Assembly: GCA_963693315.1 (NCBI GenBank)
Contig: OY856186.1
Coordinates: 371,778,850 to 371,842,849, forward strand
Reading direction: 5' to 3'
Length of the DNA stretch: 64,000 nt
DNA from: Diogma glabrata
Lineage: Eukaryota; Arthropoda; Insecta; Diptera; Cylindrotomidae
Numbering within the stretch: position 1 is the first letter of the stretch; each line of letters begins with the position of its first letter. The notes below the pieces were generated by a model. That model was not told the origin of the DNA and did no database searches. It saw only the letters and a list, made by a program, of their open reading frames with translations. The position numbers were made by a program, and so were the translations under genes. This document shows positions 37,301-43,917 of the stretch, piece after piece.

Positions 37301-38343
37301 ACAGTTTTGGAGTAACAGTTTGCATCAAACAAGAGCTAATCACATGCTTGTTGACACAAGACAAAAAGTGCCCTGTCGAGCGAATTTGTTGGTTTTGAAT
37401 TTTTTTTTCCGTTTTGGTAAAACGCCCTGGCACCCAAATAACGTGGAGTTTGAACTGATCAGTCATATCGTTAGGAGTTGCCAAATAGATTCGGGCTACA
37501 ATAGTTCTCTTTTATTTTTAAAGTCTTTTGGTAAGCAATCAACATATTGACACAGCATCGAAAGTCAATCAAAGATTTAATTTCTCTAGATTGTTTACTT
37601 TTAAATTGATGATATAAAAATTAGATTTGCCTTCATTTGAAAAATGCGACAAATGCTCACTATTCCATAAATTCAAATATTTTAATTTGATGACATCATT
37701 TTAAAATAGATAATAAAATTAAAACTATATATAAACAAAAACTGAACTATAAAAAACTGCACACCCCTTACCTCTTCATAATCGAGGTCGTTTGAAATAT
37801 TAGAATTTTCGGGTTCAAATTAGAGGTTATGTTCCAAAAATAAAACATTTTCGCCGTTGAAATGTGGAGTAGTTATTATATATCTATTTATAACAATTTC
37901 TAAAATCTCCAACAAATAATCATAATAAAATTTAAATTAAATGATATTAAAATTTTTGTTACTATGAGCTAACAAAGTGGCAGAAATTCAACTGTATTTA
38001 ATTGTAAAAGAAAGTCTGCGCAGATATTCAGTTTTAAGAAATTTTAATTTAAAAATTTGAATAATTTTAATAAAAAAAACAAGTTTCTATTTACCTCAGC
38101 ATATTGATGAGATAATCCAACCTTTTTTAATGCTTGTGATAAATCATGAACATCAACACGTCCATTTCCATCAAGATCTAATTTATTGAATATTTTCTCT
38201 AATCTCTCTTCATCGGACTGCGGCAGCTCATGCAGATAATGTACAGGTTTTGTTTGTGAACTTGAACTATTTTCAGAAGTTTTATTCGAATCTCCTGTCA
38301 TTGTTGCTTGATTTTTTGTTGTAAATATATTTTTGGAATTCAT
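14366..38343 (-). CDS. SCaMC: SCaMC, Ca-dependent mitochondrial ATP-Mg/Pi carrier (5' exons)
   Basis: Four exons (38343-38095, 17080-16954, 16887-16800, 14477-14366) join in frame to 192 residues: the cytosol-facing calcium-sensing half of an SLC25A23/24/25-type carrier of the mitochondrial inner membrane. The family exchanges ATP-Mg for phosphate under calcium control. EF-hand loops fall at residues 56-67 (DLDGNGRVDVHD), 90-101, 121-132 (DKNKDGKVDLEE) and 157-168 (DQDGSLNISFDE). Family hallmarks are YYVREHEKNLRL and FDEWRDFLLL..FWRHST. The start is the ATG at 38343-38341, with an in-frame TAA four codons upstream. Introns are 21,014, 66 and 2,322 bp. The six-helix carrier domain is not in the window and should lie to the left. 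EF-hand 1 has Asp instead of Glu at loop position 12. Identification rests on recognised sequence; high confidence. Confidence 0.92.
14780..16330 (+). pseudogene. R1-like LINE reverse transcriptase relic in SCaMC intron 3
   Basis: The stop-broken plus-strand reading includes PKDLRPIRLSSCFLKIL near 15692, NEYSMVTFCDIEGAFNNVSP near 15873 (motif A, aspartate present) and VEESLVSWIDLIFRGGVVRA near 15970. Layout and wording match R1/LOA-type LINE polymerases. The YxDD region is lost in shifted frames. 14795-15300 is less readable and may not belong. It is opposite in strand to SCaMC. Confidence 0.6.
16338..16373. repeat. Poly-C run (36 C)
   Basis: An uninterrupted run of C followed by GGG. It sits just after the R1-like relic. 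Runs this long are rare and error-prone in sequencing, so its length may be unreliable. Confidence 0.9.
16800..16887 (-). CDS. SCaMC: SCaMC exon 3
   Basis: The acceptor ATTTTAG precedes 16887 and the donor GTAATT follows 16800. The 88 bases encode the rest of Gly126, then KVDLEELISAFKDLGIEMDK and KEATNLLC, and two bases of Arg155. It completes EF-hand 3 and opens EF-hand 4. The intron before it (16953-16888) is 66 bp. Confidence 0.92.
16954..17080 (-). CDS. SCaMC: SCaMC exon 2
   Basis: The acceptor TTCTTTTAG precedes 17080 and the donor GTAAGTGAG follows 16954. The 127 bases encode KFLQQSDTTKSGDVGLAEF, then IYYVREHEKNLRLQFSH and DKNKD plus one base of glycine: EF-hand 2 and the start of EF-hand 3. 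Phase 0 in, phase 1 out, matching its neighbours. Confidence 0.93.
17081..18560. other. SCaMC intron 1, 3' part; mostly unrecognised
   Basis: AT-rich up to about 17700. Then decayed sequence of higher GC content that reads like scraps of a LINE endonuclease (DSLDITIASK near 17968), too broken to define. A TATA-type microsatellite is at 18479-18496. Confidence 0.35.
18570..18850 (-). pseudogene. LINE RNase H fragment
   Basis: The minus-strand reading gives a DSQAAIKAL-type segment near 18800 and NNITLLWVLGHSGIQRKS near 18720, the WVPGHSGIxGN motif of LINE RNase H domains. Frameshifts and stops interrupt it. Only this domain is readable. Confidence 0.55.
19030..20880 (-). pseudogene. Jockey-type LINE relic (inner deletion, 3' poly-A)
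   Basis: Read on the minus strand, the endonuclease start (IPNICGLNANRDAVQEYLEH and ILFLTETQ) lies at 20880-20740. The endonuclease middle and end (VHGDGYSTVVLKVCLPEISF, VTGDFNVHNKSWLEF) lie at 20270-19905. The reverse transcriptase thumb and C-terminus follow (IRLLGVTISNDLLWNDHI, LLNRCKKYF, RAIRIVGDRNLTLNLDSLQH) at 19766-19400, then RTSYKWNALPESI at about 19230-19190. The 3' end has a T-run (A-tail) at 19049-19059. The RT catalytic core is deleted between about 19900 and 19830, and foreign sequence seems to interrupt the endonuclease at about 20300-20625. The same family lies in the other orientation at 23560-24370. Confidence 0.8.
20923..20972 (-). repeat. 50-bp hairpin ATCCTATCAT...ATGATAGGAT
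   Basis: The arms ATCCTATCAT and ATGATAGGAT flank an AT-rich loop. A similar unit in opposite orientation is at 24176-24224, next to the other jockey relic. Confidence 0.6.
21056..21420 (-). other. GC-richer block with hairpin, possible LINE 5' UTR
   Basis: Compositionally unlike its surroundings. It contains a perfect hairpin GCCTGCC/GGCAGGC at 21146-21163. It lies just upstream (in minus-strand sense) of the jockey relic, so it may be that element's 5' UTR; this is inference. Confidence 0.35.
21421..23560. other. No recognised gene (SCaMC intron 1)
   Basis: AT-rich sequence without recognised domains. A 70-codon ORF at 23132-23344 (YYGGRPFMERSGFVDLQ...) has a less biased composition but matches nothing I know and lacks clear splice partners. 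Confidence 0.4.
23560..24370 (+). pseudogene. Jockey-type LINE relic, opposite orientation
   Basis: The plus strand reads SISLDISKAFDKVWHRNLI (motif A), GGVPQRSALSPTLF, SFVDDSTLHAS (the YxDD box as FVDD) and VESVRLLGVDIENKL, with a frameshift near 23650 and a stop near 23951. The 3' tail at 24271-24365 (CATGTTGTTGTGGTACCTTG ... CCTACTACACAAAATG plus A-run) matches the 3' UTR of the minus-strand relic at 19154-19050, which shows they are one family. About 150 bp of unrelated sequence with a hairpin (24176-24224) sits between coding end and tail. Confidence 0.75.
24371..24728. other. No recognised gene
   Basis: A 63-codon ORF at 24467-24658 has no recognisable motif. The stretch ends at the truncated LTR of gypsy copy 2. 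Confidence 0.35.
24729..24823 (+). repeat. Truncated 5' LTR, gypsy copy 2
   Basis: Identical to 27305-27399 apart from one base. It ends at the junction GTA|GGTGG where pol coding sequence begins. Confidence 0.92.
24825..25424 (+). pseudogene. pol: Reverse transcriptase remnant, gypsy copy 2
   Basis: Readable RT segments are WASPIVVVKKSNNTVRLCVD, then a stop near 25065, then FCVLDLSGAYHQLQVSEKS (motif A, aspartate intact) and NYYGRFILNLSVELKE. Between INTHKGQQFN and FLNYYGRF a deletion near 25224 removes the stretch that should carry the YxDD catalytic box, so polymerase activity is impossible. The frame shifts again near 25420 before RNase H. Confidence 0.85.
25425..25840 (+). pseudogene. 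pol: RNase H domain, gypsy copy 2
   Basis: AADASPYGVGAILSH (about 25428), HREALAIIFAVKRFH (about 25551) and SDHQALREFF (about 25629) mark the RNase H acidic residues, and RLQRWAVILSMYDYKIEY follows. The first part is in a shifted frame relative to 25496-25840. Confidence 0.8.
25977..27196 (+). pseudogene. pol: Integrase and C-terminal tail, gypsy copy 2
   Basis: Zinc-site region HENHLGIVKMKMVARSYVWW (about 26068), core pieces RIHIDF and IVSDNGP (both aspartates still present) and a NPQSNGLAERNVQ glutamate region are spread over shifted frames. The open tail 26557-26931 reads FLLHHRNTPSTTTSSTPSQL and SFKPRILLDSLN. The basic KRKRTLSDSDSMLPRKSKR tail ends at TAG near 27194. At least three frameshifts and a stop make it non-functional. 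Confidence 0.8.
27302..27547 (+). repeat. 3' LTR of gypsy copy 2
   Basis: Starts AGTTATTGTATATT after the polypurine tract and ends TTATAAT, like the presumed LTR of copy 1. AATAAA motifs lie inside (near 27463). The 246-bp length is inferred from these borders; the 5' LTR is truncated and cannot confirm the right end. Confidence 0.7.
27880..28250 (+). pseudogene. LINE reverse transcriptase scrap
   Basis: The broken reading contains FLKPGKLVDDSKSYRPIIST near 27951 and ISRAFDHVSHSKLLLDIL near 28160 (motif A). These match the finger and palm of jockey/I-type LINE RTs. The preceding 27600-27880 is not readable. Confidence 0.55.
28320..28565 (+). pseudogene. Jockey-type LINE C-terminal scrap
   Basis: KRAIRIVRDRTLTSILDSR and QHRRTFAHLF parallel the RAIRIVGDRNLTLNLDSLQH segment of the jockey relic at 19030-20880, so the family is the same or close. 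The open frame runs 28338-28565. Confidence 0.65.
28690..29277 (+). pseudogene. LINE RT fragment, same family as next element
   Basis: GPDGISAIILQHIGPKGLNY near 28720 and later HSTTTTLHRVQDQI and FDTVSHATLLNDIL (shifted frames) correspond to 30985-31440 of the LINE that follows. It is a separate, more decayed copy ending just before that LINE's start. Confidence 0.65.
29420..29473 (+). other. 2A-like ribosome-skipping motif in LINE leader
   Basis: The reading frame gives SLLQILLIMDGIETNPGP. The hydrophobic run followed by (G)IExNPGP matches the 2A consensus D(V/I)ExNPGP, except that glycine replaces the aspartate. NPGP is encoded at 29462-29473 and a WHCAVC zinc finger follows. 2A-like leaders are known in some non-LTR retrotransposons, where they separate an N-terminal peptide. 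Activity here is not shown. Confidence 0.6.
30576..31325 (+). pseudogene. LINE reverse transcriptase, N-terminal half
   Basis: A 249-codon open stretch. The linker has VRDDI/LRDDIRKTDQTDPRI-type charged helices, then SKAIGPDGISAVMLKHIGPE, NVWETAKISPILKPRKPEE, a RPIFILSS motif and APHQHGFRKAHSTTTALHKI. It ends at a stop where ALDLSRAF (motif A) continues in another frame near 31379. The endonuclease (to 30550) precedes it in the same direction. Confidence 0.8.
31592..32066 (+). pseudogene. LINE reverse transcriptase, catalytic C-terminal half
   Basis: The plus-strand reading across frames has SVPQGGGVSPSLFNL (about 31549), AIISYVDDCTVLATG (YVDD box, about 31629), then LNIRINNVLLPTVKNPTLLG and FDPLLKFNAHAQQANSR in the open stretch 31806-32066. 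The thumb continues as LNYAAPIWTPEV near 32036. At least three frame changes. Confidence 0.75.
32650..33270 (+). pseudogene. Second partial copy of the 2A LINE (thumb region)
   Basis: QQGGVISPSLFNLYLNSLPA near 32710, then NYAAPIWTPQVADTHWKKLQ near 32887 and a LPVREHNE-like segment, repeat the text of 31549-32220 with a deletion of the YVDD segment. It is interrupted by the foldback element at 33288. Confidence 0.7.
33288..34282. mobile_element. 1-kb foldback (long inverted repeat) element
   Basis: The arms 33288-33725 and 33846-34282 are reverse complements over about 440 bp with scattered differences, around a 120-bp centre. Ends: GGCATATAAGTAGTATGG and CCATACTACCTATATGCC. Inner landmarks such as GAACGGCTATACCGA and ATGGCGCTAGGGTCGAAGAT appear inverted on the other side. 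It splits a LINE copy, whose sequence resumes at about 34290. No ORF of note and no certain target duplication. Confidence 0.88.
34290..34790 (+). pseudogene. LINE C-terminal zinc segment (continuation)
   Basis: NRKPPKVAAEGVQLPRITKS near 34377 and VDKCPTCEGTPHEVDHLFKC near 34497, then LTKEDLWYRPKAVAEFLNL, match the C-terminus of the LINE at 32430-32650. It is better preserved here and shows a CX2C..HX4..C zinc arrangement. Confidence 0.75.
34840..36330 (+). pseudogene. CR1/jockey-type LINE RT relic with AATA tail
   Basis: RNFSPISIITTLSLVGEKLL at about 35284, NNLLYDKQFGFHSTLTIVQL at about 35371 and a LLDFNKDFDSIDHS-like motif A (about 35500) identify an RT. YLDGRSQSLWFEDL near 35590 and SLFINDLSQYITF near 35660 continue it. 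The YxDD box is shifted (CLFGDDVHLL near 35706). The 3' end is a short (AATA)n tail at 36302-36320. All frames are broken. Confidence 0.65.
36331..36900. other. No recognised gene (SCaMC intron 1)
   Basis: AT-rich, no domain or terminal repeats recognised. Confidence 0.45.
36905..37550 (-). pseudogene. R1/I-like LINE C-terminus (RNase H and zinc knuckle)
   Basis: The minus-strand reading gives FKLHVIWVPGRFTKTEKK (RNase H WVPGH motif, here PGR) at about 37450, then ISMIVGIITGHCLIGKHASR, CSCNNEKEEEMALHLLCTY (zinc knuckle) and a LRFLGTRTM tail down to 36959. Two frames are involved. It is a terminal fragment only. Confidence 0.65.
37565..38094. other. SCaMC intron 1, 5' end
   Basis: AT-rich. 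Begins (minus strand) with GTAAAT directly after exon 1. Nothing else was recognised. Confidence 0.6.
38095..38343 (-). CDS. SCaMC: SCaMC exon 1 (start codon exon)
   Basis: 83 codons from ATG at 38343-38341 to GCTGAG|GTAAAT. A serine-rich unstructured N-terminus (TSENSSSSQ) is followed by HYLHELPQSDEERLEKIFNK and EF-hand 1, then ALKKVGLSHQYAE. In-frame TAA four codons upstream supports this start; a second Met at codon 15 is possible. Exon 2 begins KFLQQSD, in phase. Confidence 0.9.
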
Positions 38344-38640
38344 CACTACCTTTTAGATACAAATGATGACGTTTGTATACAAAAAAAATATTTTGTATTT
38401 GGTTTTATTCACTTAAAATACATCAAACTTTTTTTTAATTCAATCATTTAAAACTTTCGAAAATGAATTATACAAATTTAATATGCATAAATGATTTTAG
38501 CGCACATGCAAATCGTTTATTTATAAAACACAACCACTTAGGCTTTTCCATAAACTTTGCTTATATATCATGACAGTGACACCGAGTATAATACTGAATA
38601 ATATTGGGTTTATACTTTATACCAGTATCAAATAGGTATA
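38344..38640 (-). promoter_or_regulatory. SCaMC: Upstream region of SCaMC
   Basis: About 300 bp separate the start codon from the pogo-like element. On the minus strand a TATA-like TTTTATAAATAAAC lies near 38526-38513. There is no direct evidence for the transcription start; low confidence. Confidence 0.2.
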
Positions 38641-39974
38641 CAGTTAAACCTATTAAAATGACCTCTGTCTAATCGGACCAATTCCAATTTCGACCATTCA
38701 CTTTGATTTACAAAATGAATTACAAATAAACCCAAAGAATTAACACAATAGAGGGAATGAAACTACTATATATACACAAAAAATATTTGAAGTAGTTTTT
38801 CTCTCTTCTCCTCTCTTATTTTCTCTCATTCGTCGGTTTTCTACTGTCAAAAAACATATATTGTAAACATTGTTTGGCTTGGTTATAATAAATTTTTTTT
38901 ATTATTTAAAAAGTTATTTTTATTATTTAAAATGTTTTTATTATTTATCGTGGTGATATTTTGACGATTTTATAATAAATATAAAAAATACTAGTGATTT
39001 TATTATAATTAAAAAAGAACTTTAAAAAAAATTATATATATTTAGTGAACATTTTGAATAAAACATTAAATATGAAGTGTGTGATAATGCGGTGTAAAAA
39101 TGTGCTTAAACATACATATACAGGATGGGATTTCTTATCATAATTAACTAATATTGATATTATAATTTATTTTGCGATTAATAAGTTTTAAGTTTTTTAA
39201 ATATTTTCGAGAAAAAAATGTAATCTAAAATCAATGTAAACAATAATAGAATGCGTGGTTTTTTTACTGTCAAATTTTTTATGTTGTTTTTCTATGTAAT
39301 GGCGTCTTTTGTTTTTATATTAACTTTGGAGGCAAAAATACGCTTAAATTTGGAATTCAATGCAATAATAGAAATATTTACGGCGCCTCTACTAAAACGC
39401 ATGTGTGATAGCAACAATTTATTGGTGTGCAAAAAGTACTTCAATTTTAACATCAATTTCACATCATCTATTCTCTTAAATTCTTTGAATAAACTATATT
39501 GTGTACACTATCTCCAATTAGAAGCTACCTAGGTATGGACCGTTTATTTAGTTTGATTTTTTCAATCTGAATTAGACCATTTAGATTTTTTGTTACATGT
39601 TATGTTTCTTGCTCATATAGGTATTTTAACCGTTTAACGATATATTTACCAGTATATGTATTTATGTAGTCGCAGTACTTTATGCCTATTAACTGATACA
39701 TACCAGCCTTAGATGAAACCAGTTTGTTATTTCCATGTAGTTCATCGAGAATCGAGATTCTTATAACTATATTTAATTTTTACAATATGTAATTAAACAT
39801 TTTATTTGAAATACATAAATTGCATTGCATGCACAATAATTACTTAATACATTACAAATTTATATTTTTTTTCAATGTGCATTGAAAAATCGCACAACCT
39901 TTTATAATCGGACCACATTTTAATCAGACCAAATTTGTTGGTCTGTAAGGTGGTGAATTAGACTGGTTTCACTG
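38641..39974. mobile_element. Pogo/Tc1-like non-autonomous DNA transposon
   Basis: The terminal inverted repeats are CAGTTAAACCTATTAAAATG (38641) and, read inward from the right, CAGTGAAACCAGTCTAATTC (39974), each flanked by TA (38639-38640 and 39975-39976). CAGTxxAACC with TA duplication is typical of pogo/Tigger elements. GGACCAATTCC and GGTCCGATTATAAAAGG lie just inside. The 93-codon ORF at 39251-39532 does not look like a transposase. Confidence 0.75.
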
Positions 39975-40025
39975 TAATAGTATTTTTGACAGTTATCACG
40001 CATCAGACTGCGTTTTTATAACTAT

Positions 40026-40122
40026 AGGTGCGTTCGATTTGACTGAAACAACTGAAAAAACAACAACAATTGCATTTAATTTTTCAGTTGCTTCAGTTGT
40101 TTCAGTCAAATCGAACACGGCT
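40026..40122. mobile_element. Harbinger-type palindromic MITE, copy 2
   Basis: 97 bp, AGGTGCGTTCGATTTGACTG ... CAGTCAAATCGAACACGGCT, with TAT on both sides (40023-40025 and 40123-40125). It has the cleanest arms of the three copies. Confidence 0.9.
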
Positions 40123-40128
40123 TATATT

Positions 40129-41237
40129 ATCCCAGTTAAAAATCCAATATCGATAACAATCGATAACAACATCGACCAGCAAAACAAAGGAAAACTATAA
40201 ATTGTTATCTGGGTGCGCTGTCTCACTTTTGTAAGCAAAAGTCAGACATTTTGTTAAATTTCAGAAGTGATGATTGTGTTGTGATTTATATAAATTGAAG
40301 TAATAATTATTATATTATAGAACACCTTAAATAATAGTATATTTTCCTACAAGAGATGAAAACATTGTTGTTTCGTGAGTAAACATTTGTTCACGAGACG
40401 CGCCGCGCTAGCGTCGAGTGAGACATGTTTACGAGCGAAAAACGTTTTTATCTCGCGTAGGAAATGCAATTTTTTCTATGATACTAATATATAATCGATA
40501 TTTACTATAAATTATAAAGTTATAAATCGACAACAAAACATTCAAAATTCATATTCTATTTTTTCATGGTTACGTTGTTTAAAATACTTTGTAAAATTAT
40601 ATGAAAAACCATAGTAACTATAATTTGTTATTTTTTTACACTAGTGGGTTTACTTTTCGCATAGAAAAAATTAATATTATTAGATAAAACAAAATTCTTA
40701 ACAGTCATATGTTAATTCTTTTTATATATAAGAAATATATGTATAATTTTTTAATATTTATATTATATAGTGCCTACTAATTTATAACCTAAAATTAAAT
40801 TTTACATATGTACATATTTCAATTTCATAAAAATATATAATTGTTGTTTTTTTAAAATATAAATTCAATATAAGTTTAAATGTAAATATGTAACCGTTTT
40901 TTAAAATAAAATATATGAAAAGAAAATTAATTTGAAATTAAAACCACCCCGATTTTTATTTATATTTTGTATTGAAACCTAATAAAGGTTTCAATTCAAT
41001 AACCGTTTCAATAACAGTTATTGACAACGACATTGGTAACAGGTAATTGATTGCGTTATCGATAATAGCTATAACTTTTATGTTATTGATAGTTTTCATC
41101 GATAATGTGGTGCCACAGTTTTGAACAAAAATTACTGATGATATTTCATCATGATGTAGATAATCCGTTATCGATACATAGATGTTGCATTATCGAGTGT
41201 TTATCAATAACTGATCGATAACACTTCTAACTGGGAT
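40129..41237. mobile_element. 1.1-kb TIR element with ATCCCAGTTA ends
   Basis: Ends ATCCCAGTTA and TAACTGGGAT, flanked by ATT on each side (40126-40128 and 41238-41240). Just inside both ends are ATCGATAAC repeats, e.g. TATCGATAACAATCGATAAC on the left and CTGATCGATAACAC on the right. It contains the palindromic MITE at 40343-40464. No transposase ORF. The superfamily is undetermined. Confidence 0.7.
40343..40464. mobile_element. 122-bp TTTCCTAC palindromic MITE
   Basis: The left arm begins TTTCCTACAAGAGATGAAAA. The right end, read inward, begins TTTCCTACGCGAGATAAAAA. The arms continue through TTTCGxxAGTAAACAT/TTTCGCTCGTAAACAT over about 40 bp. The core is GC-rich with a GCTAGCGTC-type centre. 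No target duplication seen. A half copy is at 10926-10995. Confidence 0.8.
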
Positions 41238-42058
41238 ATTACACATATATGACCATTGAATAAATATATAAGGAAGTATCGCTACGTGTACGTACATAAA
41301 TGATCGGTGAAGTAGTTTTTTTAATGTATTCGTTAGGTTACCACTTACTGTCAATGTGATTTCATTTGTTTACGTCGTATTTCAAAACAAACTAAAGAGC
41401 TTTTTCTGTATTTTGTTCTTAAAGTATTGAATTGTAATTCAATTTTATACAAATTAGTATTTAAACTGTTTTTTTTACAACAATTAATTGTGATTATATA
41501 GTAGGGCTTCCAGTTTTCAAAAGTTGTTCGGCGGGACAATATGTAGAAAAATATTAAGCACCCATACATAAATGGAAAAGTCGTCGGAAAAGAGACATGT
41601 TATTTAAATTTTACATTTTTAATAATTATAATTAACTATCCCATAAAAGCAGGGTTAAACAAAATAGAGATTAAGGGGGGGGGGGGGGTGTATGGTTTTA
41701 AAGACAAAAAAAGCATATTTTTGTGATTTTTTTTGCGGTGACATGAGTAATATAATCTTAGTAAATTTAATTACATATTATTGTACAACTTTTGAAGTAT
41801 GTCAGAAAAAATTTTCAATGAAAAATATTGATAAATAAGGCGGTGACGTTGAATCTCCAGAGGCGCCTTGAAAAAAAGTGGTTTTGCTGTGAACCTTATA
41901 AATCGTTAACGGATCAACTGAAACAAAAAAATTGATATGCATTTTAAAGGTGATGTATTTCTCGAGGTAATCAGGAAGAGTTTTTTTTCTATTTTTTGCA
42001 GCACTTGGAAGTAAAAAACGCGATTTTAGCTCAAAAAATCGCGGTTAATTTGTTATTT

Positions 42059-42630
42059 AAAAAAAAGTTTTAAAAAAAATAGAACCGACTTCAAAAAACA
42101 CAAAAAAGTGAAAAATAACTCAATTGTGACTTTAGAGACAAAATTACAGCTAACTATTGATTTATTTAATTTAATTATATTTAACTACAGACAAAAAAAA
42201 ATTGCTGTTTTAAACAAAGTTATTACATTATAGAATTTATTTATTATTATAATTATTACAATTATTATAGTTGTTACAATAGTTATTGTATTATAAAAGT
42301 AAATAACTTTTATCGGTGCCAAGCCGATGACATGTTAGTCAGTTTTTCGTCAATTTGGCACCGACTTCGAACAGTTTTGTGCTACAAATATCTTTCATAA
42401 TATAATAACTATTGTAACAACTATAATAATTGTAATAATTATAATAATAAATAAAATCTATAATATAATAACTTTGTTTTAAAACCGTATTTTTTTTGTC
42501 TGTAGTTAAATATAATTAAATTAAATAAATCAATAGTTAGCTGTAATTTTGTCTCTAAAGTCACAATTGAGTTATTTTTCACTTTTTTGTGTTTTTTGAA
42601 GTCGGTTCTATTTTTTTTTAAACTTTTTTA
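42059..42630. repeat. Large palindrome inside the hAT element
   Basis: Arms 42059-42296 and 42397-42630 are near-perfect reverse complements (landmarks GAACCGACTTCAAAAAACAC, ACAGCTAACTATTGATTTAT). The 100-bp centre has its own CGGTGCCAA/TTGGCACCG stem. Confidence 0.9.
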
Positions 42631-42779
42631 TTTTTTCATTTTCAGTTTGGTTTTATACCCAAATGTCGGTTAAAAAGGCGTTTTTGAAGTAATAACTAAG
42701 TCTCGGAATGTATTCATCAATGGCAATCAAGCAATCAATGGTTTTTCGATTTTTCGAGAGAAAAAAGGTAAATTTCCTG

Positions 42780-43520
42780 TCATAAAAAATTATATTGGGC
42801 CAACTCGGAATCTAAAGCAATATAATACAGCTCAAACCATCCAAATACAATAAGCGATTTCGAAGAAATCGACGAAAATACATAAAAAATACAGGTTTTT
42901 TTTATTTTCTGCAAAACGATATTTTTGCGTTTTAGAAAAAAATACCAGACTTTCTCGAAATCCACCCAAATAGAATACAATTAAAACCATTCAAATCGAA
43001 TGAGTCGTTTATGAGAAATCGGTGAATATATATAGAAAAATACAGATTTTTGCAATTTTCTGAAATACGGTATTTTTTGCGTCATAGAAAAAAATATGGG
43101 ACCACTTCGGCATTTATCTTAATCGAATACAATTTAAATCGTCCAAATCGAATGAGTCGTTTTTGAGAAATCGGTGAACAGGCATTAAAAATACAGCTTT
43201 TTCCAATTTACTGAAAACCTATATTTTTTACGTCATAGAAAAAAATACAGATTAACTTCCAAAGCAACCTTAATAGAATGCAATTTAAATCATCCAAATC
43301 GTATGAGCCGTTTTTGAGAAATCGGTGAACAAACATACATCAACGTTTATAATAAAACGTTTATCAAAAAACTCAGTTTTTTTCGTTTTTCTAGAAAACG
43401 GAACGGGTATTTTTTACGTCGTAGAAAAAAATATGGGACAATCACGGCATCTACTTAAATAGAATACAATTTAAATCATTAAAATCGAATGAGTCGTTTT
43501 TGAGAAATCAGTGAACAAAC
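42780..43520 (+). repeat. Minisatellite, about 151-bp period, five units
   Basis: A segment AATCGAATGAGTCGTTTTTG followed by AGAAATCGGTGAA recurs near 42842 (diverged), 42993, 43144, 43295 and 43482. Spacing is about 151 bases, with a 36-bp insertion before the last. Each unit also has a GxCATAGAAAAAAATA segment. Confidence 0.8.
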
Positions 43521-43917
43521 ATATTGATGATGTCTTTTGAGACATAAAAAAAACCCCAAGTGAAACACAGAACCTCCTTCTTTTTTTAAGTCGGTTAAAA
43601 ATACATCGGATGTCAAATTAGAATATGTTTATTGTATATGTAAATCATACTTTGCTCACAGATTTATAGCGTAGTCCCTGAGCTTTTTTCATATAAAATG
43701 TAGTTTGTATTGTGTAGTTTATCGTTTAGTCTAAAACACAACCTTCAGAAAATTATTTAACCGCGACAGACAGCAAGCAATATATAAATACACCGCAGGA
43801 TCTTCTTTTTTTATAACGCTGGGCGGGATTTTTTGGTGCTAAAGCGGGACGTCGGGACAAAACTTGTACGGCGGGACAATCCCGCCGAAATCGGGGACTG
43901 GAAGCCCTATTATATAG

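Larger units (their letters stand above)
41502..43909. mobile_element. 2.4-kb non-autonomous hAT element
   Basis: The ends TAGGGCTTCCAGT and ACTGGAAGCCCTA are flanked by a perfect 8-bp duplication TTATATAG (41494-41501 and 43910-43917), which is diagnostic of hAT. Further in, CGGCGGGACAA motifs occur near both ends. No transposase is encoded. The interior holds a 570-bp palindrome (42059-42630), a 151-bp minisatellite (42780-43520) and a G12 run at 41677-41688. An AACCGACTT-type arthropod repeat may be nested (42083 and, inverted, 43587-43599). Confidence 0.92.

Noticed and set aside
39251..39532. 93-codon ORF inside the pogo-like element as a transposase
   Set aside because: No helix-turn-helix, DDE motif or similarity recognised; too short for the family.
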